Positions 25,116 through 34,415 of a stretch of DNA of 64,000 nucleotides are shown one piece after another (position 1 is the first letter of the stretch; each line of letters begins with the position of its first letter). The stretch is from Aureibacillus halotolerans. Lineage in GTDB: Bacteria > Bacillota > Bacilli > Bacillales > DSM-28697. The notes below the pieces were generated by a model. That model was given only the letters and a program-made list of their open reading frames with translations, did no database searches and was not told the origin of the DNA. A program made the translations under genes and the position numbers. The stretch is from the NCBI RefSeq assembly GCF_004363045.1, contig NZ_SNYJ01000020.1, positions 1 through 64,000 of the forward strand, read 5' to 3'.

Positions 25116-25166
25116 ATAGTTTAGCGATAGTGTTCACGACAGATATAAATAGAGAGGGGCAAGAAA

Positions 25167-27506
25167 ATGGGGATTAGAGGAAAACTTCTAACATTAATGG
25201 TTATTATTATTACAGTGCCATTGGCAATTTTAGGCGTTGTTACAATGACGCAAACGTCCAGTTTAGTGACAGACAATACGCAAGTATTTTTGGAAAATGA
25301 AATGGAATTGAAGGGAAACAATACAGAGACCGTTGATTCGCGAATGTCAGAGATCTCTACACAAATTTTGTTGAATAGTGAGATGCAGGATGGCTTAAGT
25401 GGTTTTGATATGAGTGATGTATCCTACGAAACCTTACAGTTCAGACAGGATACGGAAGAGTTTTTATTTTCTTTAACACACAGCAACGATCTTATTTCAA
25501 ATATCGCCATTATAAAGCCAAATGGGACGTTAATCTCAAGCGGTGGTCAAAGCTCTTTGCTAAGCGCTGAAGAATTAGAAACAATTTCAACGAAGCCATG
25601 GTATCAAAAAGCAGAGGAACTTGCTGGCATAGGCTCATGGGTAGGGGCAGCTCCTGATATTATTGAAGAAGGGAATCGTATCAGCTATGTTCGGCTTTTG
25701 AATAGCATGAGCGGCGGCGACCCTCTCGGCGTTATTCGCATTTCGGTTGATCGTGAAGCATTTTTGACTGCCATCGGTCAAGATGCCGAAAGTGTAGCTG
25801 CTGCCATTAACAGCTGGAACGCAACGGCTGGAAGCGACGAAGCGTCAACTGCTGCTACAAGCGGTGAAGATGGCGAGGAAGAAGCAACGGATGTGGGGAA
25901 AGAAGAAGAAAAATCTCATGGTGTTGTAAATGAAAGCACAGGCACAGTCTTCCTTGTTTTGGACAGCAATCAGGCGAATTTTCTCAATCCAAGTGCCCCA
26001 GTGGCTGAAGAATTAAAGAGCACCTTCCAGAACATTGGAAGTGAAACTGGTACAACATCCACGACAATCAATGTTAGTGGAAATGATTATTTAGTTGTCG
26101 CAGACAAAATAGGGGATACTGGCCTAACGATAATCAGCGCAGTTGAAAAATCGCAATTACTTAGTGGATTGTCACAAGTACAAACCTTCATGATCATCAT
26201 TGGTGTTGTATTAGTTGTCATCGCTTTAATCGTTTCTGGTATCATGGCAATTCGAATTACACGACCACTGAATAAATTAGCGGAAGCAATGAAAAAAGTA
26301 GAAGGTGGGGACCTCACTGTACGATCCGATGTTAAAGCAAAAGGCGAAGTGAAAGTACTCTCTGATAGCTTTAATAACATGGTGTCCCAGCTTTCTACAA
26401 TCGTAACAAGCGTTAAAGTGGCCACCGGAAGTTTGAAAGAGTCTGGTGACTATTTAACAGCAAACTCTGCGTCGGTCAATCAAGCTTCGAACGAGATCTC
26501 TCAAGCGGTCGAACAAATTGCTGTTGGAGCGAGCAATCAGTCTGAATCAATTAATGCTGGGGCGGAGATTACAGATACCTTATCTGAAAAAATCAAGGAT
26601 GTCGTCAAATCAATTTACACGGTCCGCATGGCTACAAATGAAACGGAAAAAATGGGGAATGAAGGACAACAAAAGGTTACTTATTTAACTGAGACGTCTA
26701 CTGAAAGTATGGGCAGACTTCAAGAAATGGCGGCCGAAATCGAAAAGCTTGAGAGTGAATCGCAACAGATCAATACGATTGTTGAAACGATTACGGATAT
26801 TGCGAATCGGACAAACCTTCTTGCTCTCAATGCGTCCATTGAAGCTGCACGCGTTGGAGAAGCAGGACGAGGCTTTGCTGTGGTCGCATCCGAAATCCGC
26901 ATGCTTGCTGAACAAGTTCAAAGTGCGTCAAAGGAGATCGCAGATATGATTCACTTGACACGCAATGATATGAACCATGTTGCCGGACAAATGCACGGTG
27001 TCCGTGAACTCTTTGAGTCGCAAGGGGAATTAATCGAATCAAATGCAGATGCGTTCACGAATATTTTAAGTGGTGTAGCACGCATAAAAACGGAACTTGA
27101 ACAGCTGGACAACGGTGCTGGTGAAATGCTTGCGCAACGCGAACAAATTGTTGAAGTGATGGAATTAAATGCTAATGTGTCTGAGGAAACAGCGGCGACT
27201 TGTGAAGAAGTATCCGCCTCAGCAGAAGAGCAGATGGCTTCTGTCAGTGACCTGACTATGCAAATTGGCGGGATGGATAAACAAATCATTGAACTACAAA
27301 ACCAAATTTCCTCGTTTATTATTGAAGCAACTGATTTCGTTGTTAAAGATGAAGACGAGACGGAAACTCATGATGACATAGATTTACAAGGAAAGACGGA
27401 AGAACACGCGGAGGATGATGAAACGATAAGCCGTTCAGAAGCTGCGGTGTCTGTTGAAGATGAAGAGCAAGACGAGGAAGCAGAAGATACGCAGAAAAAA
27501 GAATAA
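25167..27506 (+). CDS. Methyl-accepting chemotaxis protein
   Basis: A 779-residue chemoreceptor. Membrane segments lie at about residues 7-27 and 333-357 ([22 protein letters not shown]); the extracellular region between them has a Cache-like sensor interrupted by an acidic low-complexity stretch (about 210-250, many Glu/Asp/Ala). A HAMP domain ([20 protein letters not shown]) follows, then a long coiled coil with the signalling tip [20 protein letters not shown] near residue 560. The C-terminal 60 residues are a very acidic tail. AGAGAGGGGCAAGAAA precedes the ATG. It would relay ligand binding to CheA; the ligand is unknown. Confidence 0.92.
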   Translation: MGIRGKLLTLMVIIITVPLAILGVVTMTQTSSLVTDNTQVFLENEMELKGNNTETVDSRMSEISTQILLNSEMQDGLSGFDMSDVSYETLQFRQDTEEFLFSLTHSNDLISNIAIIKPNGTLISSGGQSSLLSAEELETISTKPWYQKAEELAGIGSWVGAAPDIIEEGNRISYVRLLNSMSGGDPLGVIRISVDREAFLTAIGQDAESVAAAINSWNATAGSDEASTAATSGEDGEEEATDVGKEEEKSHGVVNESTGTVFLVLDSNQANFLNPSAPVAEELKSTFQNIGSETGTTSTTINVSGNDYLVVADKIGDTGLTIISAVEKSQLLSGLSQVQTFMIIIGVVLVVIALIVSGIMAIRITRPLNKLAEAMKKVEGGDLTVRSDVKAKGEVKVLSDSFNNMVSQLSTIVTSVKVATGSLKESGDYLTANSASVNQASNEISQAVEQIAVGASNQSESINAGAEITDTLSEKIKDVVKSIYTVRMATNETEKMGNEGQQKVTYLTETSTESMGRLQEMAAEIEKLESESQQINTIVETITDIANRTNLLALNASIEAARVGEAGRGFAVVASEIRMLAEQVQSASKEIADMIHLTRNDMNHVAGQMHGVRELFESQGELIESNADAFTNILSGVARIKTELEQLDNGAGEMLAQREQIVEVMELNANVSEETAATCEEVSASAEEQMASVSDLTMQIGGMDKQIIELQNQISSFIIEATDFVVKDEDETETHDDIDLQGKTEEHAEDDETISRSEAAVSVEDEEQDEEAEDTQKKE

Positions 27507-27527
27507 GTTTCGTCAAGCGTATGTTTA

Positions 27528-27579
27528 ATGGAGGGACTCTGTGAGGCAGACTGTTAATGGTCTCACAATGTCCCTCCAT
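27528..27579. repeat. Long inverted repeat after the chemoreceptor gene
   Basis: ATGGAGGGAC (27528-27537) pairs with GTCCCTCCAT (27570-27579), with a second inner pairing of TGTGAG and CTCACA. There is no T run on either side, so it is a stable hairpin rather than a standard terminator. Confidence 0.7.
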
Positions 27580-27637
27580 CTATAGAATGGATTGAACGTC
27601 ATTTGAGGTAGTTTAGTTTGTTGCAAGATCACTTTCT

Positions 27638-27688
27638 AAAAGCAAGCAGCACTGAAAAATTCGTCTTTTCAGTAACGCTTGCTTTTGT
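27638..27688 (+). terminator. Hairpin/terminator upstream of the sugar isomerase genes
   Basis: AAAAGCAAGC and GCTTGCTTTT arms with inner ACTGAAAA/TTTTCAGT pairing. The T run merges into the stem and the following TTGTT. It may end the chemoreceptor transcript; the -35 region of the next promoter lies inside it. Confidence 0.6.
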
Positions 27689-27728
27689 TATGATACAAGT
27701 AGCCATTGAAATGTAATGGATTACATTT
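27666..27728 (+). promoter_or_regulatory. Promoter and operator of the sugar isomerase-like pair
   Basis: TTTTCA (27666) and TATGAT (27689) are spaced 17 nt. Just past the predicted start, AAATGTAAT and ATTACATTT (27709-27717 and 27720-27728) form a perfect inverted repeat with a 2-nt spacer. The GT-N8-AC core would suit a GntR-type repressor, and the position over the transcription start suits repression. The regulator is not in this window as far as can be told. Confidence 0.55.
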
Positions 27729-27743
27729 AGAGGAGGAAGCAAC

Positions 27744-28475
27744 GTGGCAAAAATCGGTGTACAGATGTTTACACTCAGAGAAGAAAGTGCAAAAGACTTC
27801 GTAGGCACACTTGAAAAGGTGGCAGAACTAGGGTTTCAAGGGGTAGAGTTTGCTGGCTATTATGGCATGACAGCGGCAGCACTTAACCATGAACTTGAAC
27901 GCTTGAATTTGACAGCGATTTCAGCCCATGTTCCTATAGATCAGCTACGTGATAACTTGGAGGATGCCATTGCATTCCAGAAAGCCATTGGCGCCAAATA
28001 TATTGTGTGTCCTTTCTTACAAGAAGATGAACGCGACAATTATGAAGCACTCATTCCTTTGTTTAAAAAAGTAGCAGAAGAATGCAAGAAGGAAGGCCTC
28101 CAGTTTGGGTATCATCATCATGCCTTTGAGCTTGAACCATACAAAGACAGTGATGGCATGACGTATATGCTTCAAGAGCTATCTGCGGATGAAATGTTTG
28201 CTGAGTTTGATATTTATTGGCTGCGAAAAGCAGGGAAATCCCCTGCAGAATGGCTACAAAAGTATGCAGGTCGTACACCGCTTGTGCATTTGAAGGATAT
28301 GGCTGAAGACGGTTCATTTGCAGAGCTAGGCGCTGGAGATACAAACCTTCAAGAGGTCCTTGCTGAAGAAAAGAATAGCAATGTTGAATGGTGGATCGTC
28401 GAGCAGGATGTGTGTAAAGGACCTGCCATCGACTCTGTCGCACAAAGCATTCGTCATTTGAAATCCATTCTATAG
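27744..28475 (+). CDS. Sugar phosphate isomerase/epimerase family protein (xylose isomerase-like TIM barrel)
   Basis: A 243-residue TIM-barrel protein of the AP-endonuclease/xylose isomerase-like superfamily: KIGVQMFTLREESAKDFVGT, GFQGVEFAGYYG, then FGYHHHAFELEP and EFDIYWLRKAGKSP, LVHLKDM carry the metal-ligand Glu, His and Asp. Relatives include sugar epimerases and inosose dehydratases, so the exact reaction is open. GTG start with GAGGAGGAAGC upstream. It is the first gene of a pair, 12 nt before the next member of the same superfamily. Confidence 0.85.
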   Translation: MAKIGVQMFTLREESAKDFVGTLEKVAELGFQGVEFAGYYGMTAAALNHELERLNLTAISAHVPIDQLRDNLEDAIAFQKAIGAKYIVCPFLQEDERDNYEALIPLFKKVAEECKKEGLQFGYHHHAFELEPYKDSDGMTYMLQELSADEMFAEFDIYWLRKAGKSPAEWLQKYAGRTPLVHLKDMAEDGSFAELGAGDTNLQEVLAEEKNSNVEWWIVEQDVCKGPAIDSVAQSIRHLKSIL

Positions 28476-28487
28476 GAGCTGTCACAT

Positions 28488-29459
28488 ATGAAACTAGGTG
28501 TATTTACTGTACTGTATCAGGATTTGGCTTTTGAGGACATGCTGGACAAAGTGAAAGGGATGGGCATTGAGGCTGTTGAAATTGGGACAGGCGCTTACCC
28601 TGGTCAAGCCCATGCGCCATTGGAAGCGTTGTTAGAGGACGAGGCGAAGCTTGCAGCTTTTAAGGATGCCATCTCATCTCGGGGGCTCTTGTTAAGTGGA
28701 TTAAGCTTCCACGGCAACCCACTACATCCGAACGCCGAATTTGCCAAAGCTTCACATGATAGCTGGAGACAAACTGTTCTTCTCGCTGAGAAGCTCGGTC
28801 TCGATGTTGTCAATGGCTTTTCAGGGTGTCCAGGAGATTCGGACACTTCGCAAAATCCAAATTGGGTCACGTGCTCATGGCCGCCAGAATATGCTGACGT
28901 GCTTGAATGGCAATGGAATGAGAAAGTCATTCCTTATTGGAAGGAAGAAGCGGCGTTTGCAAATGCTCACGGCGTCACAAAGATTGCTTTTGAAATGCAC
29001 CCAGGCTTTGTCGTGTACAACCCTGAAACACTTCTTCGTCTACGTGCCGCTGTTGGGGATATCATTGGCGCAAACTTTGACCCAAGCCATTTAGTCTGGC
29101 AAGGTATAGATCCAGTAGAAGCGATCAAGGCACTCGGGAAAGAGAATGCGATCTTCCATTTCCATGCGAAAGATGTGTACGTGGATGAAGCGAACAAAAG
29201 CATCAATGGCGTACTTGATACGAAGCATTATGGAAAAGTACTTGACCGTTCATGGACGTTCCGTACATGCGGATATGGCCAGAATGAGAAGCTTTGGCGC
29301 GACATGATTTCTGCTTTGCAAATGGTGAATTACGATTACGTTATGTCCATTGAACATGAAGACATGATGGCCTCCACCGACGAGGGCTTGCAAAGCGCTG
29401 TCAATTTTCTGAAGCCACTTTTATTTACCGAAAAGCCAGCCGAAGCTTGGTGGGCATAA
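28488..29459 (+). CDS. Sugar phosphate isomerase/epimerase family protein
   Basis: A 323-residue second TIM-barrel member. Metal-binding stretches are IAFEMHPGF (E and H), ANFDPSHLVWQG (D and H), AIFHFHAKDVY (H) and SIEHED (E). It is longer than its upstream partner and belongs to the group often found with Gfo/Idh oxidoreductases in carbohydrate clusters, though here the nearest one is 22 kb away. TAGGAGCTGTCACAT precedes the ATG. The substrate is unknown. Confidence 0.85.
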   Translation: MKLGVFTVLYQDLAFEDMLDKVKGMGIEAVEIGTGAYPGQAHAPLEALLEDEAKLAAFKDAISSRGLLLSGLSFHGNPLHPNAEFAKASHDSWRQTVLLAEKLGLDVVNGFSGCPGDSDTSQNPNWVTCSWPPEYADVLEWQWNEKVIPYWKEEAAFANAHGVTKIAFEMHPGFVVYNPETLLRLRAAVGDIIGANFDPSHLVWQGIDPVEAIKALGKENAIFHFHAKDVYVDEANKSINGVLDTKHYGKVLDRSWTFRTCGYGQNEKLWRDMISALQMVNYDYVMSIEHEDMMASTDEGLQSAVNFLKPLLFTEKPAEAWWA

Positions 29460-29513
29460 GTATTTGAAATCGTCGCTCCTTGTAAGAGAGTACTGCAACT
29501 AATTTATCCTTAC

Positions 29514-29553
29514 AAAACTCCGAACAATTCAATTGAATCTGTTCGGTGTTTTG
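29514..29553 (+). terminator. Terminator of the sugar isomerase-like pair
   Basis: AAAACTCCGAACA pairs with TGTTCGGTGTTTT across an AT-rich loop (one C-G change compensated by G-T), 54 nt after the stop codon. Confidence 0.75.
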
Positions 29554-29576
29554 CTTTTGCTAGTTTGGCATTGACC

Positions 29577-29755
29577 GCGCTTCGTCAAAACACTTCGCTT
29601 TCCACGGGCACGGCTTCAGCTTCCTCGGAGTCTTGCTTTCCTCCGGGATCTTCAGCTCGCGCTGTTCCACCCTAAAGGGTACAAGTGCAACATCGACTCA
29701 ATAATACTTCGTCGTGTTTTCTTTGCCGCTGGAGTCTACGTATTTTGACTACGCT
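29577..29755 (+). repeat. Interspersed palindromic repeat, copy 2 with insertion
   Basis: Same ends and order as the element at 22970-23092 (CGCTTCGTCAAAACAC to GTATTTTGACTACG), but with about 60 bp inserted after CGCGCTGTTCC. It lies directly before a decayed transposase. Confidence 0.75.
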
Positions 29756-29837
29756 ACTGTTTTGTTTTCGCGTGAATTGTTTTCGCGGTCTCGTATAATG
29801 GTAAAAATAAGTTGAGCCTTATCTAAGCAAACAAGGA

Positions 29838-30112
29838 AAATAAGAGCCTCATTCCATGCAGAGCTATATCATCTGGTTCCTGAAGATCATCTGCTTCACA
29901 GGATTGATGCAGTGGTGGATTTCAGAACTGTTTGTGATTTAGAAAAAACATATTTTGCACGTATTAAGGCAGGCCTGTCTACGAACCGGAACTGCTATTT
30001 TCTCTGCTGTATTTGCAAAAATTTACGATCTGTCGGATGAGAAAGTCGTTCAGGAAACTCAAGTGAACCTGTATAAGTGGTTTCTATGAATCAATCCAGA
30101 AAACCCTCTTTC
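29838..30112 (+). pseudogene. Decayed IS1182-like transposase fragment
   Basis: One frame reads ELYHLVPEDHLLHRIDAVVD (near 29860-29920), and after a frame change another reads YDLSDEKVVQETQVNLYKWF (near 30025-30090). Both are signature stretches of the N-terminal half of IS1182-type transposases, in the right order. The middle is shortened, the frame shifts at least once, and there is no start or C-terminal half. From here to 30,300 no other gene is seen. Confidence 0.7.
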
Positions 30113-30300
30113 GAACGCGTCATAATTGTCATGTTTTCGCAATCATCGTTTGTGAGTGAACAAGGTCGTTCATAAATTGAAGTATGTCCGCTAGGCGTCC
30201 TTTGCACCGCGGTAAAGATTGAATTTGAATTAAGCGATACGTAAACACAAAAATGCAGAGATGAATCGCATTTTTCTTTGAAAACCATCATAAATCAATA

Positions 30301-30309
30301 TGCTATACT
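30301..30309 (+). promoter_or_regulatory. Extended -10 of manA
   Basis: TGCTATACT is an extended -10 element 31 nt before the manA ATG; TTGAAA at 30278 is a possible but distantly spaced -35. Confidence 0.45.
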
Positions 30310-30340
30310 ACATGGAGAACATACATAGGAGCTGGAACAA

Positions 30341-31291
30341 ATGACAATGACACCTTTATTTTTGAAACCGGTTTTTCAAGACCGTATTTGGGGAGGCACA
30401 CAGCTGCGTGACGAATTTGGCTATGATATCCCATCGGATAAGACTGGGGAATGCTGGGCAATTTCAGCACATCCAAACGGTGAAAGTGAAGTTGTGAATG
30501 GACCATATCAAGGAAAAACGCTTCGAGAGCTGTGGAATGAGCAGCGTGATGTATTTGGCGGCTTGGACATTCCTCATTTTCCATTATTAACGAAAATTCT
30601 CGATGCCAACACTGATTTGTCTGTTCAGGTCCATCCTGATGATACATACGCTTTAGAGCACGAGGGTGAGTTAGGAAAAACAGAATGTTGGTACATCATC
30701 GATGCAAAAGAAGGCGCTGAGATGATCTACGGACACCACGCTTCTTCAGAAGAAGAGTTAAAGGACATGATTAAAGATGGCCGCTGGGACGACCTTTTAC
30801 GTCGAGTGCCAGTTCAAAAAGGCGATTTTTTCTACGTGCCAAGTGGGACGATTCATGCGCTCTGTGAAGGAACACTTGTACTCGAGACGCAACAAAGCTC
30901 AGATACTACTTATAGAGTATATGATTATGATCGCAAGGATGATCAAGGCCATGCGAGAGAGCTGCATTTGCGCCAAGCTGTTGAAGTAACAACAGTGCCG
31001 CATCAAGATGCAGAAACGACACCAACAACGAGTGAGCATCAAGGAACAAAAGTGACAACTCTCGTGAAGGACCCACAATTCTTTACAGTCTATCGCTGGG
31101 AAGTCACATCGGAGACAACCTTTGCCATGGAAGCGCCATTTCTTCTCGTCAGTGTGCTTGAAGGAAAGGGAAGTATCACTACAAACGAAGGCACATGGTC
31201 CTTTAACAAAGCCGATCATTTCGTCCTTCCAACAGGCATTAAAGAATATAAGATAAACGGTATGGCAGAATGTATTGTCTCTCACATCTAA
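30341..31291 (+). CDS. manA: Mannose-6-phosphate isomerase, class I
   Basis: A 316-residue cupin enzyme that interconverts mannose-6-phosphate and fructose-6-phosphate. Zinc ligands are visible in LSVQVHPDD (Gln and His), GKTECWYII (Glu) and VPSGTIHAL (His); FQDRIWGGTQLRDEFG is the family N terminus. The length fits the short Bacillus ManA/Pmi type. TAGGAGCTGGAACAA precedes the ATG. A monocistronic unit flanked by relics of mobile DNA. Confidence 0.95.
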   Translation: MTMTPLFLKPVFQDRIWGGTQLRDEFGYDIPSDKTGECWAISAHPNGESEVVNGPYQGKTLRELWNEQRDVFGGLDIPHFPLLTKILDANTDLSVQVHPDDTYALEHEGELGKTECWYIIDAKEGAEMIYGHHASSEEELKDMIKDGRWDDLLRRVPVQKGDFFYVPSGTIHALCEGTLVLETQQSSDTTYRVYDYDRKDDQGHARELHLRQAVEVTTVPHQDAETTPTTSEHQGTKVTTLVKDPQFFTVYRWEVTSETTFAMEAPFLLVSVLEGKGSITTNEGTWSFNKADHFVLPTGIKEYKINGMAECIVSHI

Positions 31292-31328
31292 GACAGACTG
31301 TATGACTATACGAGGGAAACGTCTCCAC

Positions 31329-31361
31329 GCCTTTTGCGCTAAGTGCAAAGGGCTGTTTTTT
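31329..31361 (+). terminator. Terminator of manA
   Basis: GCCTTTTGC pairs with GCAAAGGGC (one G-T pair), then TGTTTTTT. Confidence 0.8.
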
Positions 31362-31381
31362 GGTACTTTTTAGCTCAACTT

Positions 31382-31465
31382 TCACACCTTGCAATTTGGC
31401 AGACACACTTAGACATAACTGGGTAAAAATTTAGGGTTGAATTGATTTTATACAAGCTGCCATAG
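31382..31465 (-). repeat. Paired-end repeat, copy 2
   Basis: Reverse-orientation relative of 23287-23373: TCACACCTT at one end, AGACATAACTGGGT inside and TTATACAAGCTGCCATA at the other end, with an unrelated centre. It lies just after the manA terminator. Confidence 0.6.
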
Positions 31466-31470
31466 CCATG

Positions 31471-31502
31471 CCCCGTGGAAAGCGAAGTATTTTGACGAAG
31501 CG
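31471..31502 (-). repeat. End fragment of the interspersed palindromic repeat
   Basis: Reverse complement of the first 32 nt of the element at 22970 (CGCTTCGTCAAAATAC to TTTCCACGGGG). It abuts the paired-end repeat. From 31,503 to 31,690 no feature is seen. Confidence 0.6.
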
Positions 31503-31730
31503 GTCGTGTTTGCAACAAATGCAACATCGATTCGGGTTAAAGCGGAGCTTTTCATAATTTAAATCCAATCAATTTTGATTTTTTCGCCGTAATGAAACAG
31601 CAGCGACTATACTGCATCGCCATTTGCAAGAAATTCCTTAAAAGAATTGTGAAGAAAAGTCATTTTTTATAATTTTCCAAAGGACTTTAGTCACGGTATA
31701 GTATAGACATTCAATGAAAGGAGGGAAAAA

Positions 31731-31892
31731 ATGAGGATGTCTGATGTCCGTTTGTCTCAAATTGAAAAGGAATTGGAGCTTTTGAAAGTCTCCATTCACC
31801 AAACAAAACAGTTGGCCATCTCATCGAAGAAAATTCAGGGCCTTATGGAGCAAGTTGCTAAAAACACTGAGCACATGAAACCTACTATTTAA
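31731..31892 (+). CDS. Small coiled-coil protein, 53 aa
   Basis: A 53-residue helical protein (LSQIEKELELLKVSIHQTKQ, heptad-like) without membrane segment. AAAGGAGGG lies 6 nt before the ATG, and TATAGT near 31699 may be its -10. A terminator follows at 31940. No family is recognised, but the expression signals support a real small gene. Confidence 0.65.
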   Translation: MRMSDVRLSQIEKELELLKVSIHQTKQLAISSKKIQGLMEQVAKNTEHMKPTI

Positions 31893-31939
31893 ATTAAACC
31901 TCTAAGCACAAAAGCCTCAAACAGAAGCCTCAAAACAGC

Positions 31940-31977
31940 ACTCAGAGCACGGCTCCTCCCGTTGCTCTGAGTTTTTG
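31940..31977 (+). terminator. Terminator between the 53-aa gene and galU
   Basis: ACTCAGAGCA and TGCTCTGAGT arms with a 13-nt loop, then TTTT. Confidence 0.88.
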
Positions 31978-32004
31978 ATGTACACAAAATCTTTTGCAAG
32001 GATA

Positions 32005-32013
32005 TGGTATACT
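32005..32013 (+). promoter_or_regulatory. Extended -10 of galU
   Basis: TGGTATACT fits an extended -10, 31 nt before the galU ATG at 32045 and just past the preceding terminator. Confidence 0.5.
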
Positions 32014-32044
32014 GTGGGTTGAAATAGATGGAAGGAATGATTCA

Positions 32045-32926
32045 ATGAATATAAAAAAAGCCATAATTCCAGCGGCTGGTTTAGGTACTCGCTTTCTTCC
32101 GGCAACGAAAGCACAACCTAAAGAGATGCTTCCAATTGTGGACAAGCCAACGATTCAATTTATTGTTGAAGAGGCAGTAGCTGCAGGGATTGAAGACATC
32201 ATGATTGTCACCGGACGAGGGAAACGAGCGATTGAGGATCATTTTGATAAATCCTATGAGCTTGAGGAAACGCTGGAAAAACGAGGGGAATGGAAGCGAC
32301 TTGAGGAAATACGCACCATTTCGCAAATGGCCAATATTCATTACATACGGCAAAAAGAGCCTCAAGGCTTAGGGCATGCCATTTATTGCGCGCGCTCCTT
32401 TATTGGTGACGAACCGTTCGCCGTGCTTCTAGGGGACGACATCGTTCAACACGAAGTTCCTTGTTTGAAGCAACTGATGGAGGTTCACAATACCTATGGA
32501 GGTAATGTGGTTGGGATTCAGCAGGTTCCAAGCGAAGCGGTCAATAAATATGGCATTATTGATCCAGGAGAAACCCTTGCCCCTGGCCTCCATGAAGTGA
32601 AAGGTATGATTGAAAAGCCTGCGTTTGAGCATGCGCCTTCTAACTATGCCATCATGGGTCGTTATCTATTGGAGCCAAGCATTTTTGATGTTCTTGCCAA
32701 GCAACCTCCTGGGCGTGCAGGAGAAATCCAACTGACAGACGCGCTGCAAACCTTGAACAATCATTCACGCATTTATGCCTATGAATTTGATGGACTTCGG
32801 TTCGACGTCGGGGATAAACTCGGATTTGTCAAAGCAACGATTCATTGGGCAATGAATCGAGAGGACATGAATGACGAACTCTCGTCTTATTTACGTGACG
32901 TCATTCGAGACTATGAAGCAAAATAA
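32045..32926 (+). CDS. galU: UTP-glucose-1-phosphate uridylyltransferase (GalU/GtaB)
   Basis: A 293-residue nucleotidyltransferase that makes UDP-glucose for wall teichoic acid, glycolipid and exopolysaccharide synthesis. The N-terminal signature [20 protein letters not shown] and [12 protein letters not shown] are complete; [30 protein letters not shown] and FDVGDKLGF follow in the usual order. The ATG at 32045 has AAGGA 8 nt upstream; a longer upstream frame has no site and would overlap the promoter. Confidence 0.95.
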   Translation: MNIKKAIIPAAGLGTRFLPATKAQPKEMLPIVDKPTIQFIVEEAVAAGIEDIMIVTGRGKRAIEDHFDKSYELEETLEKRGEWKRLEEIRTISQMANIHYIRQKEPQGLGHAIYCARSFIGDEPFAVLLGDDIVQHEVPCLKQLMEVHNTYGGNVVGIQQVPSEAVNKYGIIDPGETLAPGLHEVKGMIEKPAFEHAPSNYAIMGRYLLEPSIFDVLAKQPPGRAGEIQLTDALQTLNNHSRIYAYEFDGLRFDVGDKLGFVKATIHWAMNREDMNDELSSYLRDVIRDYEAK

Positions 32927-32936
32927 GGCAGATAGC

Positions 32937-32967
32937 AAAACGAACCTTAGCGGGTTCGTTTTTTTTA
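32937..32967 (+). terminator. Terminator of galU
   Basis: AAAACGAACC and GGGTTCGTTTT arms with a short TTAGC loop, then T6; 10 nt after the stop codon. Confidence 0.92.
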
Positions 32968-33098
32968 GGCTAATTTATATGTTCATCAGACCTCATTACC
33001 CACTCTCCTATACTCTTTTCACCTCTCACGAAACTGTAAAATCGACGAATTCCTAACAGTAATTCCCGTCACATCTCCCTCTCATTTGACAGCCTGTT

Positions 33099-33126
33099 TT
33101 GACGAGGTCTTTTGTATTGCGATAAA
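33099..33126 (+). promoter_or_regulatory. Candidate comQ promoter
   Basis: TTGACG and GATAAA are separated by 16 nt, about 160 nt before comQ; TTGACA also occurs at 33086 but without a matching -10. The 32,968-33,285 gap has no convincing gene. Confidence 0.35.
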
Positions 33127-33285
33127 AGATCTAGAAAAACGACAACATATGACAAAAAAAGAAATTAGTATGATGATTTTAGTCGAAAGAAAATTCAGAT
33201 TAGTAAGAAGGATTTTCGTCTTTGCTGACGAAATCTCACGTATAGAAGCGGTTTCGCTCAAAATGGCTCAAAAGGAGGTGAATGA

Positions 33286-34191
33286 ATGTCAGAAAAGCTC
33301 ATGCGAGAAGCCGTCAATCGCTTTTTTTCTCAGTTTTCATTGAGACAGGCGGCAAATGATGCGATCCTCTATAAGCTTCAGGAGGAGTCGCCGTTTGGAC
33401 GATTGACCACGTTGCATTATCAAATGTTTGGTGGGCAATCCGATGAGATTTGTCGAGCGGCCGTTGCTGTCGAGTTCATGATTCTCGCCTTGGATATCTT
33501 TGATGACCTTGAGGACATGGATAATGATGAACCTCCTTGGTGCAATATCGAAGAAAGCTTGGCTATGAACCTAGCGACGGGGTTTCTCGTCTGTAGTGTG
33601 CAGCTTCTAGAAGAATGTGATTTCCCGGAGGAACGAAAAGCACGTGCACGCTCGTTCTTCCAAAAGCTAGTGCTTGAAGCAGTGAATGGTCAGCATGCGG
33701 ATTTACTCAACAATGCTGAGGATGAATCAGCCTATGTGGAGATGGTTCGTCAAAAATCTGGATCGCTTGCAGCATTGGCTTGTGTTGTAGGTACTGCGCT
33801 TGCCACGGAGGAGCACCATGAGCGTGCAAAGCAATTTGGCACCCACCTTGGTGTTGCAGCCCAAATGACAAACGATATGAATGACCTCTTAAATTGGAAA
33901 AATAAAAATGATGCAGCCTTAAGAAAACGAACGCTACCGTTTTTCTACATTCAGCAAGGAAGCCCATTTGTTCCAGACGTCTTACGACAATTTTATGAAG
34001 AAGACATAGACATGGACATGGACATGGACTCTTTTGTTGAAGCAATGAAGTCATCGGGTGCATTAACGTATGCCAAGGCAGTCCTTCACTTAGAACAGAG
34101 CCGTGCTATTGAAGTGTATCGACCGTTGCATTTATCTGAAGAAGCGATGGAGAGCTTGAGCAAGTATGTCTATTATCGTGGAGCATCCTAA
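33286..34191 (+). CDS. comQ: ComX pheromone-processing isoprenyl transferase ComQ
   Basis: A 301-residue polyprenyl synthase-fold protein. The aspartate-rich motif DIFDDLEDMDND near residue 66-77 is the first isoprenyl-diphosphate binding site; the second is reduced to QMTNDMNDLLNWKNKND near residue 190-206, as in ComQ proteins. ComQ processes and prenylates the ComX precursor on a tryptophan. AGGAGGTGAATGA precedes the ATG. The next gene is a ComX-like peptide 27 nt downstream, then comP and comA, which fixes the assignment despite the family's high sequence divergence. Confidence 0.92.
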   Translation: MSEKLMREAVNRFFSQFSLRQAANDAILYKLQEESPFGRLTTLHYQMFGGQSDEICRAAVAVEFMILALDIFDDLEDMDNDEPPWCNIEESLAMNLATGFLVCSVQLLEECDFPEERKARARSFFQKLVLEAVNGQHADLLNNAEDESAYVEMVRQKSGSLAALACVVGTALATEEHHERAKQFGTHLGVAAQMTNDMNDLLNWKNKNDAALRKRTLPFFYIQQGSPFVPDVLRQFYEEDIDMDMDMDSFVEAMKSSGALTYAKAVLHLEQSRAIEVYRPLHLSEEAMESLSKYVYYRGAS

Positions 34192-34218
34192 AAATTCATA
34201 TTCTAAGGAGGAAGCAAT

Positions 34219-34377
34219 ATGCAAACAATGGTTCATTATTTAATGGAAAAACCTGAGGTGTTGGAACAAGTGAAAAGAGGCACAGTGAGTTTAATAGGGA
34301 TTACTGAAGAGGAAAAAGCAGCAGTGATCCAAGCCTTCACAGAAGAAGGAGTTCGGAAGGCTGATTTTTGGAAATAA
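34219..34377 (+). CDS. comX: ComX pheromone precursor
   Basis: A 52-residue pre-peptide. The conserved N-terminal part matches ComX (MVHYLMEKPEVLEQVKRG, then SLIGITEEE), and the variable C terminus ends KADFWK with the tryptophan at position 51, the residue that ComQ prenylates in this family. The Trp is penultimate, which leaves a very short tail. AAGGAGGAAGCAAT precedes the ATG. A hairpin follows before comP. The mature pheromone would be the last several residues; its exact length cannot be read off. Confidence 0.92.
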   Translation: MQTMVHYLMEKPEVLEQVKRGTVSLIGITEEEKAAVIQAFTEEGVRKADFWK

Positions 34378-34385
34378 ACAAAACG

Positions 34386-34415
34386 AAGGCAGCCGCTTGT
34401 AAGTGGTTGCCTTTT
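34386..34415 (+). terminator. Terminator-like hairpin between comX and comP
   Basis: AAGGCAGCCGCTT pairs with AAGTGGTTGCCTT (one G-T pair), followed by TTGTCTTT. It would reduce or stop read-through from comQX into comP. From 34,416 to 34,706 no other feature is recognised. Confidence 0.75.

Noticed and set aside
33086-33343. 85-codon frame upstream of comQ
   Set aside because: It overlaps the comQ start, lacks a ribosome site and covers the likely promoter region.
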